Shown one piece after another: positions 23,401 to 33,600 of a DNA stretch of 64,000 nucleotides; positions within the stretch are counted from its first letter, which is position 1; every line of letters begins with the position of its first letter. Under the pieces are notes generated by a model. That model did not search any database, had not been told where the DNA came from, and saw nothing but the letters and a program-made list of their open reading frames with translations. A program made the position numbers and the translations under genes. The DNA is from Endotrypanum monterogeii (Eukaryota; Euglenozoa; Kinetoplastea; Trypanosomatida; Trypanosomatidae): positions 199,923 to 263,922 of the forward strand of contig CM007323.1 of the NCBI GenBank assembly GCA_000333855.2, in the 5' to 3' direction.

Positions 23401-24447
23401 GCAAGCGGCGACGGTGCACGATTCATGCCAGCCAGTGGAATTTGTTGAAGTGCTTCACTCATTGGAGCGGCGAGAGGTATTAGTGACCTTATATGTACGA
23501 ATAGTAGCTTATTCAGCTGGTTGCGAGCGTGAGCTGACCTCGACCACAATGCATCTTGGTCGCAGAAGTTGACTTGTAGACGTATTTCTCATGTACTCTG
23601 TAGCCGTACAGTGCAAGACTCCTCAGGAAATTTTCGTAAGCAGCGTCAAAATATCTAGGAGGCACTTGTGGTTAGAGTGTAACCAGTTTTTCGTTTCACC
23701 CATCGAGAAAGGAGGCGAGTGGAAGCAGCGGTGATGATGTCGTCAAGTCGCAGAAAACACTACTAGCGTTGTCAAGTACAGTAGATGTCGAGCATACCTA
23801 TCACAGGCGTGGCGTGGTGCAGGCACGCAGGATCGAGTAAAACTTTGTTTCTCATGGTCTATGTGCTTTTTTGAAGTCTCCGGGTGTAATCACGCTGTCG
23901 TGCACTTCGCCACTGCTCGCTGCCGGGCCCGTTTAATCTCCTTAAAAAAAAAAGGATGACAAGATTGTAGAAGAAAAAAAAACAGTTTTCTAGTGTATAC
24001 AATACATCATATGGACATGGGTGCCATGTGACAGAACAAGAAGCTATACGTGTTTGCAGAAATAGGTTTTGAGTTGCGCTGTTAATGCTTTGGTACTGAC
24101 GACGCGAGTCTAGGTCTGAGTTTTGCACCCATATTGTATGTAGAGTCCATTGCTTGTTTCAGTGTTTGAAAACTGTGGCGGTTGCGGGAAATTTTCCACT
24201 TGAGGTTTCCACAAACATACTGCTTTTCATATACGTGCTTTTGGAGCGTTCTTTATTTCTCTTGTTTTTTTTTTTTCCACCTCTCCCACTACACTTCCGG
24301 TGTTGTTGATCAGCACTTGCTTACGTGCTGTCGAGCAGCTGCTGAATCATCACAAGATATAAAATTCGTACTTGGGCTTAAGAGCTGCATAAGAGAGGCT
24401 AGCTGAAGGCCTTTTCATACCGACTCACGTTCACTCCCTTTTTTTCA
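20461..24447. other. T-rich gene-free tract before the UROS-like gene
   Basis: About 4 kb of non-repetitive sequence, T-rich on the + strand and without the microsatellites seen elsewhere. The longest open frame is 21565-21951 (128 codons); its C-terminal part is somewhat protein-like (ELSREEQLASFHFADIEEM) but it has no recognisable motif. A T-rich pyrimidine tract at about 24247-24293 followed by AG at 24312-24313 is a plausible trans-splice acceptor for the downstream gene. No RNA gene recognised. Confidence 0.5.
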
Positions 24448-25308
24448 ATGCCATCAAACACAATCCTGGTCACGGCGCCTAGGGTGTATTCGGAGCGGTT
24501 TGCGAATGCACTCGAGTCCTACCACCTCGAGCCTCTTACAATTCCGGTAATCGAGACACTGGCGACACCGGAGTCGGCTGCCATGTGTGCGCTCCTAGAG
24601 CATGACCTCGACGGCATCGACTACATTGCCTTCTGCAGCCGATGCGCCGTTGACTCGCTAAAGGTTGCCTTGGATCGCCGCTACAGTTCTATCGGTGAGC
24701 GAATGGCGGAAGGCATTGACAATGCACCCACTGAGGGCGAAGAGAAGCAAGGCAGAGCCATATCATCCGTTCTCGCCAAGTGCGCTTTGGCAGCGATCGG
24801 CAAAGATGCTGACTACGTTCACGAGAGGCTGGGCATTCACCCCGCTATATGCCCAGATGAGCCGAGCCCTGCTGGCATCGCCGGAAAGTTGGCCGAGAAT
24901 GGTCGCCAAGAGGGACGCACGATCGCCGTGCTGGCGCCACTTGTGAAGGGCTTCCCTGAGCCGGATGTGGTGCCGCAGTTTGTCGACCAGCTGAAGGGAA
25001 TGGGTATGAACGTGGTTCGGGTCGACGCATACGTGACGCGCCCCGTGAGCGAAGAGGCCGTCTCTGCTGCTGTGGCGGCGTTGGCGGATAAGAGTGTTCG
25101 CGGGGTGGCCTTCACCAGCGCCGGCGAGATCGCCGTGCTGCTGCGTCACTCCCCTCAGTGTCTCGCAGGCGTTGACGTTGCTTGCTTTGGTCCCTACACC
25201 GCGGGATTTGCGACCAAGCACGGTGTTGCCGTCTCCTGTGTGGCGAGGGATTTCAGCTCGTTTGCCGGGTTCGCTGCCACTCTCGAGCGGCACTACGCAA
25301 GTGAGTGA
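24448..25308 (+). CDS. Uroporphyrinogen-III synthase (HemD)-like
   Basis: This 286-residue protein matches the uroporphyrinogen-III synthase fold. It starts ILVTAPRVYSERFANALESY, continues with a strand-turn IPVIETLA, then DYIAFCSRCAVDSLKVAL (like the usual IxFTSxxAV), CALAAIGKDADYVHERLG with the following ICPDEPSPAGIAGKL, a second domain RTIAVLAPL, AYVTRPV, RGVAFTSAGEIAVLL and a final DVACFGPYTAGFATKHGV. In other organisms UROS closes hydroxymethylbilane with ring D inversion, giving uroporphyrinogen III for haem. The length is near the family norm; a polar insertion at about residues 87-107 explains the excess. The ATG at 24448 follows a pyrimidine tract and AG 24312. Most trypanosomatids lack the early haem pathway, so either the enzyme is horizontally acquired or it does something else. 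It is the last + gene before the strand switch. Confidence 0.82.
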   Translation: MPSNTILVTAPRVYSERFANALESYHLEPLTIPVIETLATPESAAMCALLEHDLDGIDYIAFCSRCAVDSLKVALDRRYSSIGERMAEGIDNAPTEGEEKQGRAISSVLAKCALAAIGKDADYVHERLGIHPAICPDEPSPAGIAGKLAENGRQEGRTIAVLAPLVKGFPEPDVVPQFVDQLKGMGMNVVRVDAYVTRPVSEEAVSAAVAALADKSVRGVAFTSAGEIAVLLRHSPQCLAGVDVACFGPYTAGFATKHGVAVSCVARDFSSFAGFAATLERHYASE

Positions 25309-26110
25309 GAAACGCCTGCCGTGCTTTTGGTGTGTCCTCTTTCTCGGTTTTCAGTCTTTCCGCCCGTATATCTGCGCTGCTGGTGGTCGTCGGCATCTCT
25401 GCATACGCTGTCCGGGCACCTCTTTACCTCACGATCATCGAGTCGGTCTCTTTGTGGCGGTGATCCAGCGCTCTTCCATGGGAGGGTGGTTCGCTACGTG
25501 GCGTGTTGTGGTCTCGCTTCCTTCTGAGCAGAGGGTCCCCTTTTGCTCTTTTGCCGCGTCGCGTGTCGCGTGCGGAATACATCCAGACTGAAGTTTCTGG
25601 TTCCGTTTTGTGGGGTGTTTTTCCCGGAGATGCTGCTGCTTGCGAGCGGACTTCTGAGGGAGCTTGATCAACTCCTGGAAGCAGCTTTGTCGTGCGCTCG
25701 GGGTGTGGAAGCGCGACTTGTTTGCCGGTGTACTGTGAGGCTGGTTGCAATGCGGGTTGTTGTTGGTGAAATTTGCTCTGAGGGACGTGCGTTGAGAGAA
25801 CATATAGAGGCCACTTTCCTTTTTTTTTTTTTTTTGTCACCAAATAGACCATGTCTTCCCGACGGCCCGCCGTGCTTGGCGAGCGGTTGCGCGGCAGAAC
25901 TCGATGAGGGTGAGCCCGCGTAGGCGCTGCTGCGTGCACTCGCATCTGGGAATGTCAATCCCCCAGAGTGGGTTGTAACATCTGTGCTCCTCTTTATTGC
26001 TCAAAGCCGTGGCACGAGCGCGGCGTGCAAGTCAATGAACGACGTGGAGAGGTACGGCGTGGCGCAATCCAGGCGAACAAATGCGGCATGTGTTGCGCAT
26101 TAGGGACGTA

Positions 26111-26183
26111 GCATTCCTAGCTCAGTCGGTAGAGCGCACGGCTCTTAACCGTGTGGTCGTGGGTTCGATCCCCACGGAGTGCG
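26111..26183 (+). tRNA. tRNA-Lys (CTT), copy 1
   Basis: A complete cloverleaf can be drawn. The acceptor stem is GCATTCC with GGAGTGC, the D-stem GCTC/GAGC, the anticodon stem CACGG/CCGTG around the loop CTCTTAA with anticodon CTT, and the T-stem GTGGG/CCCAC around TTCGATC. The discriminator is G at 26183. The B box is GGTTCGATCCC. A T5 run at 26185-26189 is the Pol III terminator. CCA is not encoded, as expected in eukaryotes. It lies in the convergent strand-switch region. Confidence 0.96.
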
Positions 26184-26937
26184 CTTTTTCATAGCGACCC
26201 GTGCCCTTCGGCGCCTGGGGTTTGGTGGGGATCACGGTCTTTCTGGACGCCTCTTCCGCCATGTGGCTGGGTGCTGGATTTCTGACTGCTCTTGTGGCCG
26301 TGAGGCGGCGTCTGCTTTCATTTTGTGGGAGTTTGGCTGCACCCGATGAAGCGTCAAGCTCAGCCACGACCCCTCGGTACACAGCTGATGGTCGCATAGG
26401 GTCTGCGGCTGGTGGTGCTGGAGGGGGGCGCCTTCGCGCGGGTGGTGGTGTGAGGGACTGGCGGCTCGAATCGATGGATTGTATTTTATCTTCCCGAAGC
26501 CGTATCCCCAGGTGCCCGTTTCACTACTAACTTCGCTGCAATGCTTTTCTTCTGCAGTCTCTGGCTGTTTGGATTAATTCAAATTTTTATTGAGGTGGGG
26601 TAGTTGGGCTTTCCCCCCGTTGGTGCATCTTACCTTTCCCGTTTTTCGACATCGTGCTGCAGCGAAGAGCCCGCCTTCGTGATGGTTTAAGCGCGCTTCC
26701 ACCAGGATTTGAACAGGGGTTTGATCACCCGGCCAAAAAAGTCTGGGTTCGCCGCTCCGCCCGAAGAGGCGCTCAACATTCCGCTAAATTCCTTTCGGTC
26801 TTTGCCGTCCCCCTGTTTTCGGCGAAAGGGTAGGTGGGGGATGCCTCCCGCGGGGAGGGCCTGCGCCCCCTCCGGGGAGGAGGAGGCATCGTACGGGTGG
26901 GTAGTCAATACAACGTTCTCCCCGGATAGAGCACGTA

Positions 26938-27010
26938 GCATTCCTAGCTCAGTCGGTAGAGCGCACGGCTCTTAACCGTGTGGTCGTGGGTTCGATCCCC
27001 ACGGAGTGCG
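26938..27010 (+). tRNA. tRNA-Lys (CTT), copy 2
   Basis: The 73 bases match copy 1 exactly. The 5' flank shares only ACGTA and the 3' flank shares CTTTTTC, giving the same T5 Pol III terminator at 27012-27016. The rest of the flanking sequence differs, so the duplicated unit is barely larger than the gene. Spacing between the two starts is 827 bases. Confidence 0.96.
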
Positions 27011-27623
27011 CTTTTTCGAAACGGTGCAATGCTTTTGGCGGCTTTCCTGTCTGGGGAGGGGTGGGGGGGAGCCACGGTGCCGGGGTGGGGGTGCTGGCCG
27101 CGCAGGGAGGCCCCTCTGGCCGGGGTTGCCGACAATGGGTTTTGGGTGTTGCCGTGGGTGTTGGCGACGTGCGTAGATGGGGAGGGGGGGGGGCTCTGGT
27201 GGCAAAGGTGGTGGTGTGGGGCTGCGGCGGCGGGGATGTGCATGCGTCGCCGGCGTGTCCCTTTTTTTTTCGCATTCAAGCCTCCCGTTTTCTTCTGTGC
27301 TTGGGGGGGGGGGGGAGGGGATAAAGGGGTCTTATTTGGGGGTTGCGCCTCCTTACTTTGGGTGGAAAGGTGTGTTTTGCAGTTAGTAGCCGAGTCAGAA
27401 TGAAATCATCAGGTAGTACACACAGACACACACGGGTACGTCAAATTATTATTATTTTTTTTTTTTCAAGCTCCTGGTAGTACCAATAAGGGGAGTGAGT
27501 GAGGGGGAGGTGAAGATACGCAACACCCACGACAGGGACTCACCCGCCATCTTTTTTTTTTTTTTTCCTCCCCCTCTCCCCCTGGTTCGTTTCTTTAGTT
27601 TTCCTATGTATGAGCAACCCAGA

Positions 27624-27670
<47 letters not shown>

Positions 27671-27684
27671 TTATACATGCGGCT

Positions 27685-30600
27685 TTACTTCTTGGCGCGG
27701 CGCATCTCAGCGATGCGGGCCATCCACTGTACCATCGCCAGCTCCTTGTCAATGTGCGGCCGCAGCTCGTGCAGCTGTTTGGCGAACTCGAGCACACCAA
27801 GTGTGCCGGCGTAGAACTTTTGGTCTTCCTCAGAGACGTCTTCGCCACGTTCGCGTTCGGGATAGAGGGCGCTTAGCACCTGCAACGGCGAGTATTTGGG
27901 ATCTCGTGTGAGCCCCGATATATTCGATAGCAACCGCTCCGTGTGGTTCAGCACGGCGTAGCTCTCCGACTGGCTGAGTCCGTTCAGTTCTTCCAGGAGG
28001 GTAAATCGGAAGTTGGAGCGAACCGAGTCGATCTGCGCCTTGCAGCGCACAAAGTCGGTCAGACAGGCGTTGATCAGCACCTGCGCCCCGTCGTGGCGGC
28101 AGCCGTCTGTGAGGTCCAGCATCGGCAGCATACGGCGGTCACAGAAAAGGCCGCGGCGCAGCGTAGTGACGAGGTCCTCGCTGTGCACGAAGTGGTCGCC
28201 GCAGCCGCTGATGGCAACAAACGGATCGCGAGCGGCGTACGGCTGGATCGTCTCCTTCAGTCTCGCCATGAGCGGCATCTCCGACTTGCCCCCAAAGATG
28301 CAATTCTTCTTCTTCGTTTTGGGGCACATGTATGGCAGCCGCGTGTCTGCCGCCTCCTTCAGCGTGCTGGCAAGGTACGCATAGAAGGCGGAGATCATAC
28401 GGTACACCGAGGCGTAGCTGAAGGGTTTCACTGCCGGCGAGCAGATGTCGAGCGGTGCCAGCACGACGCGGTGCTGCTTCGCCACGCGGCGACCAGACCA
28501 TAGCTCGATGACGGCGGGATCACTCAGGACGGAGCGGTGGATCTCCAATGGGACTCCGCACATTTTGTTCACAGAGAAGAGGTATGCGAGGAGCTCCGCC
28601 TTGGCCTCTTGCACGACTGCGTCGTCGGACGGCGCCAAGTAGTTGAAGTGGCGTGCCAGACGTGCCTTGGCGAACACTTTGCGGGTGATCATGGAGATGA
28701 ACGCAAATCCCTCGGCCGAGACCTGCGCGTTGCGGAAGACGTACATGGCGTCCACAAGCAAGGAGCCGAGCGAGGACGGCCTGTCCTTGAAGTGCAAGCC
28801 CTCGCGGTGCAGGAATCCGAGAAGCATCTGGGCGAACTCGACGGTGAAGGGCTCCATGTTGCCACCTTCCACTGCTTCCCGCCCGGCGAAGAAGAGCGGA
28901 TTGACGTAGAGGCGCTCCGCCATGGCCAGCGCATGCCGACTCCACTCCTCTGCCCCCTTCAGATCGCGGTGGCGGGCATAGTCGTACAGCTGCAGCAGAC
29001 GCAGCTGTGTGATGGGATCCACCTGCACGTTGCCCTTGATTACTGTCATGCTGCTCGTCATGAGGCGGGTGATTTTCTTCATGCTGACACTGAGGAAGAT
29101 GAGGTGGCCAAGGTAGTCGAGCCCACGACGACCGGCGCGGCCCATCATTTGGCGGAACTGCGTCGTGTTCAGCAGCACATGGTCGCCGGCAAGAACGACG
29201 GAGCGGCAGGGGCTGTGCACGCCGAGGGCTAGCGTCTCTGTGGCACAGATGACACCGCAGTGACGACCACGGAAGAGGATTTCCATAATACGACGCAGCT
29301 TGCCCTTAACACCGGCGTGGTGGATGCCGACGCCACGCTGGATGGCGCGGGCACAGAGCGTGTCACCGCGCTTGATGCACTCCTCCACCGCCTCCTTGAC
29401 CACAGTTGGGTCGACCGTACAGTATTGCCCGATGAACGTGAACTCTGGCAGCACGTTCGGCACCACGTAGTCCTCATCGTCGTTCATGTTGTCCACGTCG
29501 CGGTCCGCCCGGTCGACATCGCCGCTTTCGTCCGTCGTCAGTTTCTTTTGCTTCAGCGTCGACTCGCGTTGCTTGCGGGCCGCTTCCGCTGCGGCGGCCT
29601 TGCGCTCCATGGCAGATTTATACACCGCGAACTCCTCCGTCTGCCGGTACGCCGTCTCGGCGTCCTCGAGGCGGGTGATGATGGCCTTGGCAAGGTCGTC
29701 GCAGTCTTCCCCTTCGAAGGTGAAGACAATTGTGGGTCCCATGTCGCGGCTGTTGAGCTCACGCAGCACGCTGATAATGTTTTCTGCAATAAACTCCTTC
29801 GACTCGGGAAAGAAGGCCTTGTGGGACTGCGCGACCGCCGTCACTGCCTGCGTGGCGGCGTCACTTGCGGTAGCCTCGTCCTCGGTTGCAGGAAGACCTA
29901 GCTGCCCATCCCGCTTCAGTGCCATGTCGGTGGCGTACTTGTCCAGCAGCGCCTCGTCCTCTCGCAGCCGCTGCGAGAACGTCTGCAGGATTGCCGCGCA
30001 CAGCTCCCGCATGTCGGCGTTGAAGGCAGTGACATCCTCACTAGACAGCGTCTCGAGGCCGTCGGCGTCGCGACCTGTGTTGAGATAGACCCAATACGCG
30101 AAGGCGTTCTTCACGTCTGCTTCGTACCGCCGCGCTTGCTGCTGCGTAATGTAGTTCTCCTGCTGGAAGTAAACCTCAGGCAGGAGCGTGCTCAGCTGAG
30201 CCTTCATCGCTTGCACCACGGCCACCTTGGGCCACTTTGCAAAGATGCGCTCGGTATAGAGGACGCACATTTTTTGGTACAGCTGCACCACTTCGCTCGG
30301 CACAAGCGTGATGTCGGGCGGGAAGCCGTTGTGCAGCTGCTCCAGAGTAAGGATGGACAGCGGGTGCAGGTCGTGGATGTACCGGTTCGGGTACTTGGCT
30401 GTCAGCTTCTTCAACTGCGGCTGGTAGCCCGGTGGGGGCAGGTACATGTACTTCTTAATGTCGTTCCACCGCTGGATGCTTCCGCTGGAGGGGATGTCAT
30501 GTACCGTGAAGTCGCGCTTTCCCACATCCGGTTGCTGTCCCGCCAAGCGCTGCTGCACGCGGTTCAGCCATCCACACAACTGCTGCGTCTCGCCCAGGGT

Positions 30601-33600
30601 AGCGGACAGGGCAACAAAGGGGCAGGGGAGCAGCGCTAGTACGCGTTCCCACACATCACCGTTGCCGCTGCTCTCCATCGTGTGGATCTCGTCGAGGATG
30701 ACGTAGTCGAGCCGCTTCGTCCACTCTTTATACTTGGGTGACATGAGTAGTGTCTCCAGCACCTCCGGCAGCGTCACGAGCACCTGGCAGCTGTCCACGT
30801 AGCGGTGGTAGTCGGCACCGCCATGCACACCATAGACGTTTCGGCCAGGAAAGGAATACTTCTTCGATCCGTAGCGAGCACAAACATCGGCGACAGCCTG
30901 ATTGATGAGGGCACGATTTGGCGCCACGTAGACGACCACCTTCTTGTTTGACGTCCGAAGTGCGCTGTACATGCAATAATACGAGATGAATGTCTTGCCC
31001 GCAGACGTCGGCGCACAAACGACGGCACTGCCGCGGTTGTCGACAATGTCAAGCAAATCTCGCTGCCAGCCATCGGGGTTGAAGACCACCCGGTAGTCTT
31101 TTGTTGGGATCACCGGCCGCTCCAGGAGGTGGCCCATACTCATGAGCTGCATCATCTCTGGGGTATCGAAGCAAACTTTCTGGCGCGGGCGGTGGCTCGG
31201 GGGCAGCACGGACACAGCGCTGTTCTGCCATCTTGAAATTGCGTTGTCGACCTTCTCGTGGTACGAGGCGGGGAAGTCAAAATGCGCCAGGGCGGAGCGC
31301 ACCGTGTCCAGGTCCTCCGTCGAGATCGCGAGGCCGTTGTCCCGAATGCACGACAGAATCTTGTGATGGCAGTAAAGAAAGAGTGGAACGCCGACGTTGA
31401 TGTTTGGGATCTCCTGCGCCTGCCGAGCCCTCTCCCGCTCATTTTTCCATTGCACCAGCTGCAGCCGCACGACGCGAGACATGAGCTTGCACTGGAAGTG
31501 GAGCTGCACGTAGTTGAGGAACACCCAGTTGAGGTAGGAGGTCGCGTCGTAGACGGTGAAGTCCTTCTTCACCTTGCGCAGACGCTCGAGCTTGCCCCAG
31601 CTGTCGGTGCCGTGGCTGCCGCTCTTGGCGTGGATAATGTTTTCCTCTACGAGGTCCGCGATGAGGCCGAAGACGTACAGGTTCGTCATGCGCTTGTCCT
31701 TGGCGGATCGCTTCTTCTTGCCCACCGCTGCACTCCTCTCCGCGTCCTCGTCGGTGATCGTGAAGGCAAGCTCTGCCTCCCGCATGCCGCTTACCTCCAC
31801 GAGGAGACGCCACATCGCCAGCGGCAGCGGAACGGCGTTGTCGTCCTTAAGAACTTCGCCAGGGTCGAAGTTGCGGCCGAACGACGTACCTGTCAAGCGG
31901 GTGATGGCTGCTGTTAGCACACCGATGTTGTCCGAGATGTCCGTCGGACGACTCGCCTGGTCTGTCTTCTTGCACAGCTCCGACACCTGCTGGGCCCAGT
32001 CCTGCACCAACTTGTTCGCCTCCCGCATGTTTGACTCTTCTCGAATGATGTCTTCGCGGCTGCGTGTCTTCTTATTCTTCTGGCCGCTGTGCTGCTGTTT
32101 GGCTTTCTTTACCGCTTTGCTGGGGTTCGCGCCCGCCGCGGTGCTCGAGGCCGCCGCTCCCGCCGCCGACTCGTCCTCGTCGCTGTCGGAACACACCACT
32201 GCCAGCGTCCCGGCGGTGAACCCACGGATCCCCATCGACTCCGCCTGCTGGGCCGCGTCCGTGACGAAGGCCGCCTCGATAAAAAGCTGCTTGCGACGCT
32301 CACGCTCCGTCAAGTTGCGCTGCGACTCCCGCTCCACATAGACATCCACCACATCGTTGAGCTCGTCGAAAGGCTGCGACACGATCCAGCCGCTGAGCTG
32401 ATTGGCGTTCCCTAGCGTTGAGGGGTACGCGCGGTTCGACACGTGCCCCTCTACCTGGAGAAGTCGTGCGAGCTGGTCGATGAGTTCGTGGGTGAGGTGG
32501 GGGTATTTCATGGTCGTCTTCGGCTCGGCGATGACAACGTCCGGTAGCGCGGCCAACGCGGTGCTGGTGATGTTGGCGGACTCATCGCCCACCACGTCTT
32601 GCCAACTGAAGTTCACGTCCGCCACCCCATCCTCGTCGAGGAGCTCGGCTGCCGGGGTCGTGCGGAGTAGATGTGCCATGATGGTGATCAAGTGGCCGTC
32701 GAACACGTCAAACTCGGCGCCGCGCCCCATCGCACAGTCGCAGTGCTTGAAGGCTTGCAGGAGGTACGGCGCCATATCGTTGAGAAAGGCTGTCACCACC
32801 GGCGATGTGACCCCACGCTGCGCGCGCAGCTCGGCACTCAGGAGGGAGGTGCAGTAGGCAGTAATGACCATTGTCTGGCAGAGCTGTAGCTGCTGCGCCG
32901 TGCGCGCTGCGACGCCGTTGCCTGTGTGCAGGTATGCGTGAACCGCCGCCAGCACCACCTGCTCACGACGGGAGAGTTGACCGTCTTTGGTGAACGCGAG
33001 GGAGGCCTCGGAGAGCGTCGGCAGAGGCACGTCGTGCTCGAGTTCCGCCGCCAACTCTGTGGAGTTCTCTTCCAGCACCAGCGACCGTGCGAAGTTGCCG
33101 CTTTCCACCGTCACGGCGAACACCACCACCGCGTTTTCGCGGGCGATGATGCGAGAGGAGTAGGCCACCTTGATGCGCCGCGCCGCGGCCCACGTGAGGA
33201 AGCAGTGAAAATAAAACGAGACCTTGTCGCCGTTGCCCTCGTCATCGACGAGGCTTCGATACACACTTTTCAGCTCCATCGCTTGATCCTCCGCAACACG
33301 TTGGCTCAGATCCGATTTTTCCTCCTCTGTCAGGGGCGTCGGGTTCGTCGCGGGGGAAGCGGTGTCCCCTTCGTCCGCATTGATTTCGTTCTCGAAGCGT
33401 AGCAGCTCCTCCTCTGTGTGGTTGTGGAAGAGGTGCTTCAACGCACTCTCGTGGCCCAGCTGCTCACCATCAGACATGAGGAGAAACTCCGGCTCGTACT
33501 TGTTTACGTAAGCCGCGAACTCTTCGCAGTGGAAGCTGGAGAAGGTGTCTACCACCAAGTTGCTGTCGGGGTTTGTCGCAGCAACGGCTGTCAGCGTCTC

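Larger units (their letters stand above)
25309..27684. other. Convergent strand-switch region
   Basis: Genes on the left read rightwards and genes on the right read leftwards, so transcription converges here. The region has no protein gene that I can support. It holds two tRNA-Lys genes (26111-26183 and 26938-27010), T-runs (for example 25819-25835), a G-rich stretch at 27043-27320 and an (AC)n tract at about 27628-27667 next to the end of the helicase gene. Convergent switches in trypanosomatids are known as Pol II termination zones, often with tRNA genes. Confidence 0.8.

Noticed and set aside
23731..23800. GTGATGAT resembling a C box of a C/D snoRNA
   Set aside because: No D box (CTGA) at a suitable distance and no terminal stem.
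26122..26397. - strand open frame ending VGIEPTTTRLRAVRSTD, and a similar one at 26944-27279
   Set aside because: These residues are the reverse-complement translation of the tRNA-Lys genes, a well-known spurious protein.
29260..29901. Long + strand frames antisense to the helicase gene
   Set aside because: Shadows caused by the high third-position GC of the true - strand gene.
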